A DNA stretch of 64,000 nucleotides from assembly GCF_002563695.1 (NCBI RefSeq), contig NZ_PDJI01000004.1, positions 2,170,001 to 2,234,000 on the forward strand. The letters run 5' to 3'. The notes under the pieces were generated by a model. That model was not told the DNA's origin. It made no database searches and worked only from the letters and a program-made list of their open reading frames with translations. Below, in pieces: positions 55,531-64,000 of the stretch (position 1 is the first letter of the stretch; each line of letters opens with the position of its first letter). This stretch comes from Georgenia soli (GTDB lineage Bacteria > Actinomycetota > Actinomycetes > Actinomycetales > Actinomycetaceae). The position numbers were made by a program, and so were the translations under genes.

Positions 55531-58410
55531 GTGGATAGATCAAACTTTAGTGACCGGTCCACACCCGCCGCCGCCGTCGGCGACCGGACCGCCGCGGGAC
55601 GCGACGCGAGCCCGGGCCGGCCGGGCCACGACCCGTCGGTGCGGGAGGTGGCGGACCTCGCCCGCGAGCTGGACGTGGACCTCTCCGTCGGCCTGACGGG
55701 CGCCGAGGCGGCCCGCCGGCTGGCCGCGGACGGGCCGAACGAGCTGCGCTCGAAACCTCCGGTGCCCCTGTGGCGGAAGGTCCTGGCGCAGTTCCAGGAC
55801 CCGCTGATCTACCTGCTGCTGGTCGCCGTCGCCATCTCGGTGGTGGCCTGGGCGGCGGAGGGCGCGACGGGCTTCCCCGTGGACGCCGTCGTCATCGCCG
55901 CGGTCGTCCTGCTCAACGCCGTGCTCGGGTTCGTCCAGGAGAACAAGGCCGAGAACGCCGTCGCGGCGCTGCAGTCCATGACGGCGGCCACGTCCACGGT
56001 GCTGCGGGACGGCCGGCGCGTCACCGTCCCCTCGGCCGAGCTGGTGCGGGGCGACGTCCTCGTCCTCGGCGAGGGTGACGCCGTCGGCGCGGACGCCCGC
56101 CTCGTCCGTGCCACCGCCCTGAAGATCCAGGAGGCCTCGCTCACCGGCGAGAGCGAGGCGGTGACCAAGAACCCCGCCACCCTCGAGGCGCACGCCCCGC
56201 TCGGCGACCGGCTCGACATGGTGTTCAAGGGCACCGCCGTGGCGCAGGGGGTCGGCACCGCGCTGGTCACCGCGACCGGCATGGACACCGAGATGGGCGC
56301 CATCGCCGAGATGCTGGACGCCACCGAGGAGGACCCCAGCCCGCTGCAGCGCGAGATCGCCGGCGTCAGCAAGCTCCTCGGCGTCACGGTCATCGTCATC
56401 GCCGTGGTGGTCATGGTCGTCACGGCGCTCGTGAACGAGGTGAGCACGCTCTCCGACTTCGTCACCGTGCTGCTGCTCGGGGTCTCGCTCGCCGTCGCCG
56501 CCGTCCCCGAGGGCCTGCCCGCCATCCTCTCCGTGGTGCTGGCCATCGGGGTGCAGCGGATGGCGCGGCGCAACGCCGTCGTGAAGAAGCTCCACTCCGT
56601 GGAGACACTCGGCTCGGCGTCGGTCATCGCCTCGGACAAGACCGGCACGCTGACGAAGAACGAGATGACGATCGAGCGGGTCGTCACCGCGTCCGGCGAG
56701 GTCCGCCTCACCGGCGTCGGCTACCGGCCCGACGGCGAGGTGCTGTCCGCCGGCGGGCCGCTCGAGGACGAGGCGCTGACCCGGGAGGTCGGCATGGTCC
56801 TCGGCGGCGGCTCGCTCGCCAACGACGCCCAGCTCACCCGGCGCGACGGCGAGTGGGAGATCCAGGGCGACCCCACCGAGGCCGCCTTCCTCGTGGCCGC
56901 GCACAAGCTCCAGGGCACCGTGGACCGGGTGCGCACGTACGAGCGCCGCGGCGAGGTCCCCTTCACCTCCGAGCGCAAGATGATGTCCGCGCTCGTCGAC
57001 CCCGAGGGCGACGGCGCGTGGGCGCTCGTCACCAAGGGCGCCCCCGACGTGCTCCTCCGGCGCTGCACAAGGCAGCAGGTGGGCTCCGACGTCGTCCCGC
57101 TCGACGACGCACGGCATGCCCGGGCCCTCGCCGACGTCGAGGCCCTCTCCGGGCAGGCGTACCGCACGCTCGGGGTGGCGTACCGGCGCGTCGAGGAGGG
57201 GACGTCGGCCGAGCGGCTCGAGGACAGCGAGCGGGACCTCGTCTACGTCGGCGTCGTCGGCATCATCGACCCGCCGCGCCCCGAGGTGGCCGACGCCGTC
57301 GAGCAGGCCCACCGGGCCGGCGTCCGGGTCATGATGATCACCGGCGACCACCCGACGACGGCGGCGCGCATCGCCGAGGACCTCGGCATCGTCGGTGCGG
57401 GCGAGGCCCGCGCGGTCACGGGTGTCGAGCTCGACCGCCTCGACGGCGGTGCGCTCCGGGAGGTCACGCGGGACGTCTCCGTCTACGCCCGCGTGGCGCC
57501 CCAGAACAAGCTGCAGATCGTCGACGCCCTCCAGGCCGACGGGCACGTGGTGGCCATGACCGGCGACGGCGTCAACGACGCCCCCGCGCTGAAGTCGGCC
57601 GACATCGGGGTGGCCATGGGCGTCACCGGGACGGAGGTGACGAAGGAGGCCTCCAAGATGATCCTCGGCGACGACAACTTCGCCACGATCGTCGCTGCCG
57701 TGCGGCAGGGCCGGATCATCTTCGACAACATCAAGAAGTTCCTGCGCTACCTGCTGTCCTCGAACATGGGCGAGGTCTTCACCGTCTTTCTCGGCGTGGT
57801 GCTCGCCGGCGTCATCGGGCTGGCGGGCGCCTCCGACGACGCCGTGGTGGTCCCGCTGCTCGCGACGCAGATCCTGTGGATCAACCTCGTCACGGACTCC
57901 GGGCCGGCGCTCGCGATGGGCGTGGACCCCGAGATCGACGACGTCATGGGCCGGCGCCCGCGGCGGCTGAGCGAGCGGATCATCGACAGGCACATGTGGA
58001 CCGGCATCCTGTCCATCGGGCTCGTCATGGGTCTCGCGACGCTCGCGACGATCGACATCTTCCTGCCCGGCGGGCTCGTGGAGGGCCACGACTCCCTCGA
58101 GGTGGCGCGCACCGCCGGGTTCACCACCCTGGTCGTGGCGCAGCTGTTCAACGCCTTCAACTCCCGCTCGGAGACGACCAGCGCGTTCCACCGGCTGTTC
58201 GTCAACAAGTGGCTGTGGGGCGCAGTGGCCCTGGCCTTCGCGCTGCAGGTCGCGGTCGTGGAGGTGCCGTTCCTCCAGGCCGCGTTCGGGACCGCGTCGA
58301 TGGACCTGGCGCACTGGGCCGTCGCGGTGGCGATGGCGTCGTCGGTGCTGTGGTTCGACGAGCTGCGCAAACTGGTCTGGCGCGCGCGGCACCGAGGCGA
58401 GGTGGCGTGA
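55531..58410 (+). CDS. P-type cation-transporting ATPase (P2, calcium-type)
   Basis: 959 residues. N-terminal cation ATPase domain, then TGESEAV (actuator), PEGLPA in membrane helix 4, the phosphorylation site DKTGTLTKNEM (Asp near 369), KGAPDVLL (nucleotide binding), TGDGVNDAPALK (hinge) and a C-terminal cation ATPase domain with six membrane helices. The PEGLP helix and overall layout match bacterial Ca2+/Mn2+-type pumps such as CtpF or PacL; the ion is not certain. The GTG at 55531 is the annotated start but has no good ribosome site, and an internal start near residue 37 is possible. Confidence 0.92.
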   Translation: MDRSNFSDRSTPAAAVGDRTAAGRDASPGRPGHDPSVREVADLARELDVDLSVGLTGAEAARRLAADGPNELRSKPPVPLWRKVLAQFQDPLIYLLLVAVAISVVAWAAEGATGFPVDAVVIAAVVLLNAVLGFVQENKAENAVAALQSMTAATSTVLRDGRRVTVPSAELVRGDVLVLGEGDAVGADARLVRATALKIQEASLTGESEAVTKNPATLEAHAPLGDRLDMVFKGTAVAQGVGTALVTATGMDTEMGAIAEMLDATEEDPSPLQREIAGVSKLLGVTVIVIAVVVMVVTALVNEVSTLSDFVTVLLLGVSLAVAAVPEGLPAILSVVLAIGVQRMARRNAVVKKLHSVETLGSASVIASDKTGTLTKNEMTIERVVTASGEVRLTGVGYRPDGEVLSAGGPLEDEALTREVGMVLGGGSLANDAQLTRRDGEWEIQGDPTEAAFLVAAHKLQGTVDRVRTYERRGEVPFTSERKMMSALVDPEGDGAWALVTKGAPDVLLRRCTRQQVGSDVVPLDDARHARALADVEALSGQAYRTLGVAYRRVEEGTSAERLEDSERDLVYVGVVGIIDPPRPEVADAVEQAHRAGVRVMMITGDHPTTAARIAEDLGIVGAGEARAVTGVELDRLDGGALREVTRDVSVYARVAPQNKLQIVDALQADGHVVAMTGDGVNDAPALKSADIGVAMGVTGTEVTKEASKMILGDDNFATIVAAVRQGRIIFDNIKKFLRYLLSSNMGEVFTVFLGVVLAGVIGLAGASDDAVVVPLLATQILWINLVTDSGPALAMGVDPEIDDVMGRRPRRLSERIIDRHMWTGILSIGLVMGLATLATIDIFLPGGLVEGHDSLEVARTAGFTTLVVAQLFNAFNSRSETTSAFHRLFVNKWLWGAVALAFALQVAVVEVPFLQAAFGTASMDLAHWAVAVAMASSVLWFDELRKLVWRARHRGEVA

Positions 58411-58461
58411 AGGCGCCCCCCGGCATGCGGCCGTCTGGTGTTCTGTGCGGCCTGTCGGCGG

Positions 58462-58506
58462 AGTGCTACAACTTCGGTGCGATATGTGCACCGATGTTGT
58501 AGCACT
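58462..58506. repeat. 19-bp palindromic element, left of the AbiEi-like gene
   Basis: The arms at 58462-58480 and 58488-58506 pair with one mismatch across a 7-base loop. The left arm contains TGCTACAACTTCGGTGC (58464-58480), whose exact inverse occurs at 59775-59791 on the far side of the gene. It may also end the ATPase transcript. Confidence 0.85.
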
Positions 58507-58598
58507 AGCTGCGCTCGCGTTCGTGCGCCACTGAGGCCGCGCTGCGGCTCGCCTGCAGGGTGTCGCGGCCATCATGGGTGCCATGGGCCGATGTGGCG

Positions 58599-58619
58599 TT
58601 GTCCACACAGTTGTCCACA
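58599..58619 (+). promoter_or_regulatory. pair of exact DnaA boxes
   Basis: TTGTCCACA at 58599-58607 and again at 58611-58619, separated by 3 bp, both exact consensus on the plus strand. They lie 53-73 bp before the AbiEi-like start. Confidence 0.65.
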
Positions 58620-58671
58620 GCAGGGGACAGTGTTCAACGGCCGTCGCCGTCCGCGGGCCAGCCTTACTGTC

Positions 58672-59610
58672 ATGCCTCCACGAACGCTCGAGATCGCCCG
58701 GCTCGCGGGTGGGCAGGACGACGTCGTCTCGCGCAAGCAGCTCGTCCAGCTCGGTCTGCCGCCCGGGTACCTGGCGTCCCAGGTACGGCGTGGTGCCTGG
58801 CGCGCCATCCATCCGGGTGTCGCCGTCGTCCACTCCGGGCCGGTCCCGTGGCGCACGCGGGCGCGTGCCGCCCTGCTCTACTGCGGGGAGGGTGCCGCGC
58901 TCAGCCACTCGTCGGCCGCCTACCACTGGGAGGTCGTGCGGAAGCCGCCGCGTGTCATCGAGGTGAGCCTGCCGTGGCCCCGGAGAGCTGCGCCCCAGCG
59001 GGGACTACGGATCCACGTGCGCAGATACATGCCCGACAGCTACGGCGTCCTTCGTGCGACCCATCCACCGGAGACGGTTGTCGACCTGTGGGCGCGGACC
59101 TCCGACCCTGACGACGCCATCGCGCTCCTGTGCGACGCCGCACGTGCCCGCATCAATCTGGACCACGTCGCGCGCGCCGCCGCCGGCCGTCTGCGCCTCC
59201 CGGGGCGCGCCCTTCTCGACGAACTCCTGGCAGAGGCCCGCAGCGGCATCGAGTCGCCCCTCGAGCGGCGGTACCGTCGTGACGTCGAACGTGCCCACGC
59301 CCTGCCGGGCAGCGCCCTCCAGGTCCGGGACGTCGTCGGTGGACGATGGATCAGGGCGGACGTCGTGTACGCCGGGTACGGGCTGCGGGTCGAGCTCGAC
59401 GGCATGCTCGCGCACCCCGGTGGGCGCACCGCCAGGGACACCTGGCGCGACAACGCCGTCCTCATCGAGCGGGGTGACCGGACGCTGCGGTACCGCTGGG
59501 CGCACGTCGTCGCCACACCGTGCCGCACCGCAGGGCAGGTCGCGGCGGCGCTGCGGCTCGGTGGCTGGCGGGGGAATGTCCGGAGCTGCGGTGGGGGCTG
59601 CGTGGCGTAG
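58672..59610 (+). CDS. AbiEi-antitoxin-like N-terminus with DUF559/Vsr-like nuclease domain
   Basis: 312 residues. A winged-helix-like N-terminal domain (about 5-60, VSRKQLVQLGLPPGYLASQV) as in AbiEi antitoxins is followed by a middle region (HSSAAYHW) and a C-terminal DUF559 restriction-endonuclease-like fold: IESPLERRYRR, the acidic residue in IRADVVYAGYGLRVELDG and a WRDN-LR-RW-WAHV pattern. Proteins of this type are numerous in actinobacteria. A nuclease or defence role is plausible but not proven; no AbiEii toxin gene is adjacent. ATG at 58672; TACTGT just upstream could be a -10 for a nearly leaderless mRNA. Confidence 0.8.
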   Translation: MPPRTLEIARLAGGQDDVVSRKQLVQLGLPPGYLASQVRRGAWRAIHPGVAVVHSGPVPWRTRARAALLYCGEGAALSHSSAAYHWEVVRKPPRVIEVSLPWPRRAAPQRGLRIHVRRYMPDSYGVLRATHPPETVVDLWARTSDPDDAIALLCDAARARINLDHVARAAAGRLRLPGRALLDELLAEARSGIESPLERRYRRDVERAHALPGSALQVRDVVGGRWIRADVVYAGYGLRVELDGMLAHPGGRTARDTWRDNAVLIERGDRTLRYRWAHVVATPCRTAGQVAAALRLGGWRGNVRSCGGGCVA

Positions 59611-59700
59611 TTCCTGGGCGGTGCCGGGCAGGGGCTGCGTGGCGTGGTTCGTGGGCGGTGCCGGGCGGGGCCCGTGGCGTAGTTCCTGGGCGGTGCGCGG
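59601..59700. repeat. triplicated ~36-bp repeat
   Basis: Three copies starting CGTGGCGTAGTTCCTGGGCG, with minor changes, begin at 59601, 59638 and 59673. The TAG in the first copy is the stop codon of the AbiEi-like gene, so the repeat follows or overlaps the gene end. It could be decayed coding sequence. Confidence 0.75.
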
Positions 59701-59774
59701 CTCCGGACTTGCGCTGCTCGCGGTTCTTTCGCGCGTGCGAGTTGGCGCTATGGCGCAGAAACGGTGCGCTATTC

Positions 59775-59791
59775 GCACCGAAGTTGTAGCA
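59775..59791. repeat. inverted copy of the 17-bp element, right of the AbiEi-like gene
   Basis: GCACCGAAGTTGTAGCA is the exact inverse complement of 58464-58480. It is half of a shorter palindrome (CGGTGCG/CGCACCG, 59762-59780). Confidence 0.85.
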
Positions 59792-59832
59792 GTCCGTGAC
59801 TGAGCGGCTGGGGCCGACGGCGAGCGACGAAA

Positions 59833-59867
59833 CGGGCCCCGCCACCCGGTGAGGGTGGCGGGGCCCG
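59833..59867 (-). terminator. Rho-independent terminator after ino1
   Basis: A 15-bp perfect GC-rich stem (59833-59847 with 59853-59867), a 5-base loop, and TTTC following on the minus strand. It lies about 110 bp past the ino1 stop. No gene is seen between. Confidence 0.85.
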
Positions 59868-59979
59868 TGGGGCAGAGCGGCCGAGTGGTGCCCCTGCGAC
59901 CGGTCAGTGCTTGAGCCGCCGGCCGCCAGCCGTAGTCAGCGCCGTGCCAACCCGCGGCATTCGGTCCGTGCTGCGGAGG

Positions 59980-61059
59980 TCAGCGCTCCATGTCACCACG
60001 GATGAACGCCTCGACGGTCTCGCGCGCGAGGTCGTCCGGGCGCTGCTCCGGCGGGGACTTCATGAAGTAGCTGGCCGCGGAGAGCAGCGGGCCGCCGATG
60101 CCGCGGTCGAGGGCGATCTTGGCGGCGCGGACGGCGTCGATGATGATGCCGGCCGAGTTCGGGGAGTCCCAGACCTCGAGCTTGTACTCCAGGTTCAGCG
60201 GCACCTCGCCGAACGCCCGGCCCTCGAGGCGCACGTACGCCCACTTGCGGTCGTCGAGCCACTGCACGTAGTCCGACGGGCCGATGTGCACGTTCCGCTC
60301 GCCGAGCTCGTGCTGCACGTTCGAGGTCACGGCCTGCGTCTTGGAGATCTTCTTCGACTCCAGCCGGTCGCGCTCGAGCATGTTCTTGAAGTCCATGTTG
60401 CCGCCGACGTTGAGCTGGTACGTCCGGTCCAGCACCACGCCGCGGTCCTCGAAGAGCTTGGCGAGCACGCGGTGCGTGATCGTGGCGCCCACCTGGGACT
60501 TGATGTCGTCGCCGATGATCGGCACGCCGGCCTCGGTGAACTTGTCAGCCCACTCCTTGGTGCCCGCGATGAACACCGGGAGCGCGTTGACGAAGGCCAC
60601 GCCCGCGTCGATCGCGCACTGGGCGTAGAACTTCGCGGCCTCCTCCGAGCCGACCGGGAGGTAGCAGACCATCACGTCGACGCGCGCCTCACGCAGGGCG
60701 GCGACGACGTCGACCGGCTCCGCGGCGGACTCCTCGATGGTCTCGCGGTAGTACCGGCCGAGCCCGTCGAGGGTGTGCCCACGCTGGACCGGCACGCCGA
60801 GCGGCGGGACGTCGCAGATCTTGATGGTGTTGTTCTCGGACGCGTTGATGGCCTCGGCCAGGTCGGTCCCGACCTTCTTGCCGTCGACGTCGAACGCGGC
60901 CACGAACTCGAGGTCGCGCACGTGGTAGTCGCCGAACTTGACGTGCATCAGTCCGGGAACGGTGCTCTCGGGGTCCGCGTCGGCGTAGAAGTGCACGCCC
61001 TGGACGAGCGAGGACGCGCAGTTCCCGACGCCGACGATCGCGACGCGGATAGCACTCAT
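59980..61059 (-). CDS. ino1: inositol-3-phosphate synthase
   Basis: 359 residues. NAD-binding start [18 protein letters not shown], then [44 protein letters not shown] and the [16 protein letters not shown] region, all typical of the actinobacterial enzyme. It converts glucose 6-phosphate to inositol 3-phosphate, the precursor for mycothiol and phosphatidylinositol. The PadR gene ends overlapping its ATG (ATGA), so the two are translated together and the regulator probably controls its own operon. Confidence 0.96.
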   Translation of the reverse strand: MSAIRVAIVGVGNCASSLVQGVHFYADADPESTVPGLMHVKFGDYHVRDLEFVAAFDVDGKKVGTDLAEAINASENNTIKICDVPPLGVPVQRGHTLDGLGRYYRETIEESAAEPVDVVAALREARVDVMVCYLPVGSEEAAKFYAQCAIDAGVAFVNALPVFIAGTKEWADKFTEAGVPIIGDDIKSQVGATITHRVLAKLFEDRGVVLDRTYQLNVGGNMDFKNMLERDRLESKKISKTQAVTSNVQHELGERNVHIGPSDYVQWLDDRKWAYVRLEGRAFGEVPLNLEYKLEVWDSPNSAGIIIDAVRAAKIALDRGIGGPLLSAASYFMKSPPEQRPDDLARETVEAFIRGDMER

Positions 61060-61874
61060 GCTTGCTCCTTGGTTGGTTGTGGGACATCGGGGAAGGCGGT
61101 CGCGCCGTCGGCGCCCCCGCCTCTGGTCTCATGGACGACGGCGGAGCCGCCGTTCCGGTCGGCGACGGCGGGGGTGCCGTTCCGGCCGGGGATGTGGGTG
61201 CCGGGCGGCGGGGTGCCGACCGACTCGCGGTCGTCCGCGTGCGGCGGGATCCCGACGGGCCCGCGGCCGCCGGGTGCGATGCCGGCGGGCTCGGGTCCGT
61301 CCGCCGGCAGCGCCCGGTAGTCGAGCGCGCCGCGGGTCCCGCGCTCGGTGTCGATGACGCGCTCGAGCCACTGCACCTCGCGCTCGACCTGCTCGAGACC
61401 GTGCCGCGCGAGCTCCGCCGTGTAGGAGTCCATGCGGCGCGACGTCCGCCCGAGGGACTGGCGCAGCCGCTCCTGCCGTTCGACCATGCGCGCCCGCCGC
61501 CCCTCAAGGATCCGCAGGCGCGTGGTGGCGTCGGTGCTGCCGAAGAGGGTGAAGCGGACGTCGAAGGAGTCGTCGTCCCAGGAGGCCGGCTCCGCCGTCG
61601 CGAGGGCCTCCTCGAGATGGTCGCGCCCGGCGTCGGTGAGCTCGTAGACGATGCGGGCGCGACGGCCGCCGAGCGGTGCGGAGGCGGGCTCGGCCGCGGT
61701 GATGAGGCCGCGCTCGGTGAGCGAGCGCAGCGCCGGGTAGAGCGAGCCGTAGGACAGCGTGCGGAACGCGCCGAGGGCGGCGTTGAGGTGCTTGCGCAGC
61801 TCGTAGCCGTGCATGGGCGCCTCACGGAGCCGGCCGAGGATGGCCAGCTCCAGCACCCGTGTTCTCGCGCTCAC
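61056..61874 (-). CDS. PadR-family transcriptional regulator
   Basis: 272 residues. The N-terminal winged helix (about 4-85) has [19 protein letters not shown], the recognition-helix region [18 protein letters not shown] and the wing [17 protein letters not shown]-terminal helical dimerisation domain ([13 protein letters not shown]) follows. A further 75 residues of Gly/Pro/Asp disordered sequence at the C-terminus is unusual for the family. The GTG at 61874 is preferred (AAGGA nine bases upstream); the frame is open to 61943. It is the first gene of the padR-ino1 pair, as in other actinobacteria where it controls inositol synthesis. Confidence 0.93.
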   Translation of the reverse strand: MSARTRVLELAILGRLREAPMHGYELRKHLNAALGAFRTLSYGSLYPALRSLTERGLITAAEPASAPLGGRRARIVYELTDAGRDHLEEALATAEPASWDDDSFDVRFTLFGSTDATTRLRILEGRRARMVERQERLRQSLGRTSRRMDSYTAELARHGLEQVEREVQWLERVIDTERGTRGALDYRALPADGPEPAGIAPGGRGPVGIPPHADDRESVGTPPPGTHIPGRNGTPAVADRNGGSAVVHETRGGGADGATAFPDVPQPTKEQA

Positions 61875-61987
61875 CGTTTTCCGTCCTTCTGCGGGCCGTG
61901 CTGCCGCGTCACCGCTGGCGCGCCGGTCCGGTCCTGTCTGCAACGCCGCGGCCGGAGGCCCACACTGCTCGCTGCACTAGCGCCGCA

Positions 61988-62006
61988 ATATATCGCACCG
62001 ATATAT
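61988..62006. promoter_or_regulatory. putative PadR operator overlapping the padR-ino1 -10
   Basis: ATATATCG and CGATATAT surround CAC: a perfect 8-3-8 inverted repeat of pure A/T-rich character in a 73% GC neighbourhood. TATATT on the minus strand (61992-61987) is a near-perfect -10 that overlaps the left arm, so PadR bound here would block its own operon. It may also act on the divergent class A PBP gene 224 bp away. The rest of the 355 bp gap shows nothing else I can name. Confidence 0.75.
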
Positions 62007-62229
62007 CTACGGTGACGGTCCTGGAAGGGTGACACGCAGGCGAAACGCCTGTGACGCGGCTCCCAGTGTGGTGACCGGTACAGACGCTGCGCCGTCGGCT
62101 GCCGCATACTGGGGGACTGATCTGCCCCGGGGTGGTTCGGCGTGCCCGCCAGCGCGCCCGGACCGACGGGGTGCACGGGACCGCACTCCTGGCAGGACGG
62201 ACGTGCGGCACGGTGAAAGGCTGACCCGC

Positions 62230-64000
62230 GTGGCACGCAGACCATCAAGCAGCTCGGGCCGACGACCGTCGGCGCCCCGGCGCGCGTCGGCGTCCGGTGG
62301 CCGCCCGGCGGCGCGGACGAAGAAGCGCTTCCTCAACTACCCCCGCGCAGGCAAGGGGCCGGTGCAGCGCTGGCTCCCCAGCTGGCGCGTGGTGCTGGGC
62401 GCGTTCCTGACCGTCGTCGCGATCGGCGCCGGCATCTTCGCCTTCGCCTACGCGACCACCGACGTCCCCGAGCCCGACGACTTCGCCCTCGCCGAGTCGA
62501 CGACCGTCTACTACGCCGACGGCGAGACGCCGATGGGCCAGTTCTCCGAGGTGGACCGTCAGATCGTCGCCCTCGACACGCTGCCCGAGCACGTCCCGGC
62601 CGCCGTCATCGCCTCCGAGGACCGGCGGTTCTACGAGAACAACGGCGTCGACCCGAAGGGCCTCGTCCGCGCCCTGTGGAACAACGTCCGCGGCCTGCCC
62701 ACCCAGGGTGGCTCCACGCTGACCCAGCAGTACGTCGAGCGCTACTACATGGGCACCACGACGAACTACCTGGGCAAGTTCAAGGAGACCATCCTCGCGC
62801 TGAAGATCGACCAGTCGCAGACCAAGGCCGAGATCCTCGAGAACTACCTCAACACCATCTACTTCGGCCGCGGCGCCTACGGCATCGAGAAGGCCGCCCA
62901 GGCCTACTTCGACAAGCCCGCCGCCGACCTGTCGGTCTCCGAGGCCGCCCTCATCGCCGGGATCATCCCGTCGCCGTCCAACTGGGACCCCGCCGTCGAC
63001 CCCGAGCGGGCGGAGCAGCGCTGGAACCGCGTCATGGACCTCATGGTCCAGGACGGCTGGATCACCGCGGAGGACCGGGCCGCCGCCCAGTACCCCCAGA
63101 CGATCGAGGCCGCCCGGGACAACATCTACGGCGGCCCCAACGGCTACCTGCTGAAGATGGTGCGCAACGAGCTCGTCGCCAAGGCGGGCATCTCCGAGGA
63201 GGAGATCGACACCCGCGGTCTGGACATCGTCACCACGATCGACCAGCGCAACCAGGAGGCCGCGGTGCAGGCGGTGGACAACCTGCCTGACGACCGGCCG
63301 AAGAACAACCACGTCGCGCTCGTGTCGATCGACCCGGCCACCGGCGGCATCGTCGCGCTGTACGGCGGGCCGGACTACATCTCCCAGGCGCAGAACGACG
63401 CGACCCAGTCGGTCGCCCAGGGTGGCTCGACCTTCAAGCCGTTCACGCTGATCGCGGCGCTCGAGAACGGCGTCACCCTGGACGACAGGTACCAGAGCTA
63501 TGACGACATGGAGATCGAGGGCTACGACTTCCCCGTCTCCAACTACGACAGCATCAACCGCGGCCGGATCGACGTCGTCGAGGCGACCGCGCACTCCGTC
63601 AACACGGTCTACGCGCAGATGAACGTCGAGGCCGGGCCGGAGAAGACGGTCGACGTCGCCACCCGGGCGGGTCTGCCCGAGGACACCCCCGGGCTCGTCG
63701 CGACGCCGTCGAACGTGCTCGGCCCCGCCTCGCCGCACCCCATTGACCTGGCGACGGCGTACGCAACCTTCGCCGCCCAGGGCGAGCGGCACGAGACGCA
63801 CATCGTCGCCGAGGTGAAGGGCTCCGACGGCAACACCGTCTTCACCGGCAACACCGAGGGCAAGCGCGTCTTCGACCAGCAGGTGATGGCGGACGCCACC
63901 TACGCCATGAGCCAGGTGGTCGAGCGCGGCACCGCCGAGAAGGCCAGCGCCATCGGCCGCCCCGCGGCCGGCAAGACGGGCTCGTCCAACGCCTACCGCT
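62230..64000 (+). CDS. class A penicillin-binding protein (C-terminus cut by window edge)
   Basis: 590 codons from the GTG at 62230 run to the window end without a stop. A basic cytoplasmic N-terminus (1-50) is followed by a membrane anchor (about 58-78), a glycosyltransferase domain (SEDRRFYENNGVD with the catalytic Glu, GGSTLTQQYVE), and a transpeptidase domain (SxxK in GGSTFKPF, SVNT, and KTGSSNAY just before the edge). It polymerises and cross-links peptidoglycan. AAAGG lies nine bases before the GTG. The missing C-terminus may include PASTA or other extensions. It is divergent from the padR-ino1 operon. Confidence 0.94.
   Translation, partial: MARRPSSSSGRRPSAPRRASASGGRPAARTKKRFLNYPRAGKGPVQRWLPSWRVVLGAFLTVVAIGAGIFAFAYATTDVPEPDDFALAESTTVYYADGETPMGQFSEVDRQIVALDTLPEHVPAAVIASEDRRFYENNGVDPKGLVRALWNNVRGLPTQGGSTLTQQYVERYYMGTTTNYLGKFKETILALKIDQSQTKAEILENYLNTIYFGRGAYGIEKAAQAYFDKPAADLSVSEAALIAGIIPSPSNWDPAVDPERAEQRWNRVMDLMVQDGWITAEDRAAAQYPQTIEAARDNIYGGPNGYLLKMVRNELVAKAGISEEEIDTRGLDIVTTIDQRNQEAAVQAVDNLPDDRPKNNHVALVSIDPATGGIVALYGGPDYISQAQNDATQSVAQGGSTFKPFTLIAALENGVTLDDRYQSYDDMEIEGYDFPVSNYDSINRGRIDVVEATAHSVNTVYAQMNVEAGPEKTVDVATRAGLPEDTPGLVATPSNVLGPASPHPIDLATAYATFAAQGERHETHIVAEVKGSDGNTVFTGNTEGKRVFDQQVMADATYAMSQVVERGTAEKASAIGRPAAGKTGSSNAYR

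Noticed and set aside
58438-58671. Upstream extension of the AbiEi-like gene by 78 codons
   Set aside because: It would translate the palindrome and the DnaA boxes and has Cys/Arg-rich, non-protein-like sequence; the ATG at 58672 starts the conserved domain.
55540-58926. A 1128-codon open frame on the minus strand opposite the P-type ATPase
   Set aside because: An antisense shadow with low-complexity translation; the ATPase motifs on the plus strand are complete.
62245-63801. A 518-codon open frame on the minus strand opposite the class A PBP
   Set aside because: Its translation is a Val/Asp/Gly/Leu shadow; the plus strand carries glycosyltransferase and transpeptidase motifs.

Overview
The window is about 72% GC. 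Its gene order and protein families point to an actinobacterial chromosome, most likely a member of the Micrococcales; a Georgenia-like or Cellulomonas-like genus is a guess. It spans the chromosomal origin of replication. The order tRNA-Leu, fhaA, fhaB, pstP, rodA, pbpA, pknA, pknB, trpG/pabA, DUF881, crgA, rhomboid, ppi, tRNA-Ala, tRNA-Ile, DUF3566, gyrA, gyrB, DUF721, recF, gnd, dnaN, oriC, dnaA, rpmH, rnpA, yidD, yidC, jag, rsmG, parA, parB matches the origin neighbourhood known from Mycobacterium and Streptomyces.

Region by region. 1-1630: a truncated WhiB gene, an unrecognised membrane protein and tRNA-Leu. 1976-10667: a seven-gene, translationally coupled operon for cell-wall growth and Ser/Thr phosphorylation. 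10840-16859: trpG/pabA, DUF881, crgA, a 1.2 kb non-coding stretch rich in DnaA-box-like sequences, a rhomboid protease, a cyclophilin, a DUF5324-like protein, and tRNA-Ala and tRNA-Ile with a tiny DLW-39 gene between them. 17109-29319: the gyrase and replication-initiation genes, all on the minus strand, with oriC between dnaN and dnaA. 29542-33103: the rpmH-to-rsmG cluster, running the other way. 33104-36455: a 3.3 kb gene-free stretch carrying eleven parS-like sites, then parA and parB. 39176-43116: a D-Ala ligase-like/aminotransferase pair and trxA-trxB. 43.2-44.5 kb: an IS110-family insertion. 44545-52075: a MurJ flippase fused to a pseudokinase and an extracytoplasmic domain, with its usual partners (a large secreted/membrane protein and a NUDIX hydrolase). 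52145-58410: CCA-adding enzyme, a pyrimidine-dimer glycosylase-like protein, an MFS transporter and a P-type ATPase. 58462-59867: an AbiEi/DUF559-type gene flanked by inverted repeats. 59980-64000: inositol-phosphate synthase with its PadR regulator, and a divergent class A penicillin-binding protein cut by the window end.

The genes interlock. PknA/PknB, PstP, FhaA and FhaB form a phospho-signalling module, and the pseudokinase-bearing MurJ is the known FhaA partner in mycobacteria. RodA, PbpA, the class A PBP, CrgA and YidC serve envelope growth and division. DnaA, DnaN, RecF, the gyrases, ParA and ParB serve replication and segregation. The most unusual content is the dense parS array with an internally duplicated 140 bp module and an exact DnaA box beside the parS site nearest parA. 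Next are the off-origin DnaA-box clusters at 13.3-13.6 kb and 58.6 kb, the IS110 element with a candidate bridge RNA beside an intact SigR-type trxB promoter, and the inverted repeats framing the AbiEi-like gene.
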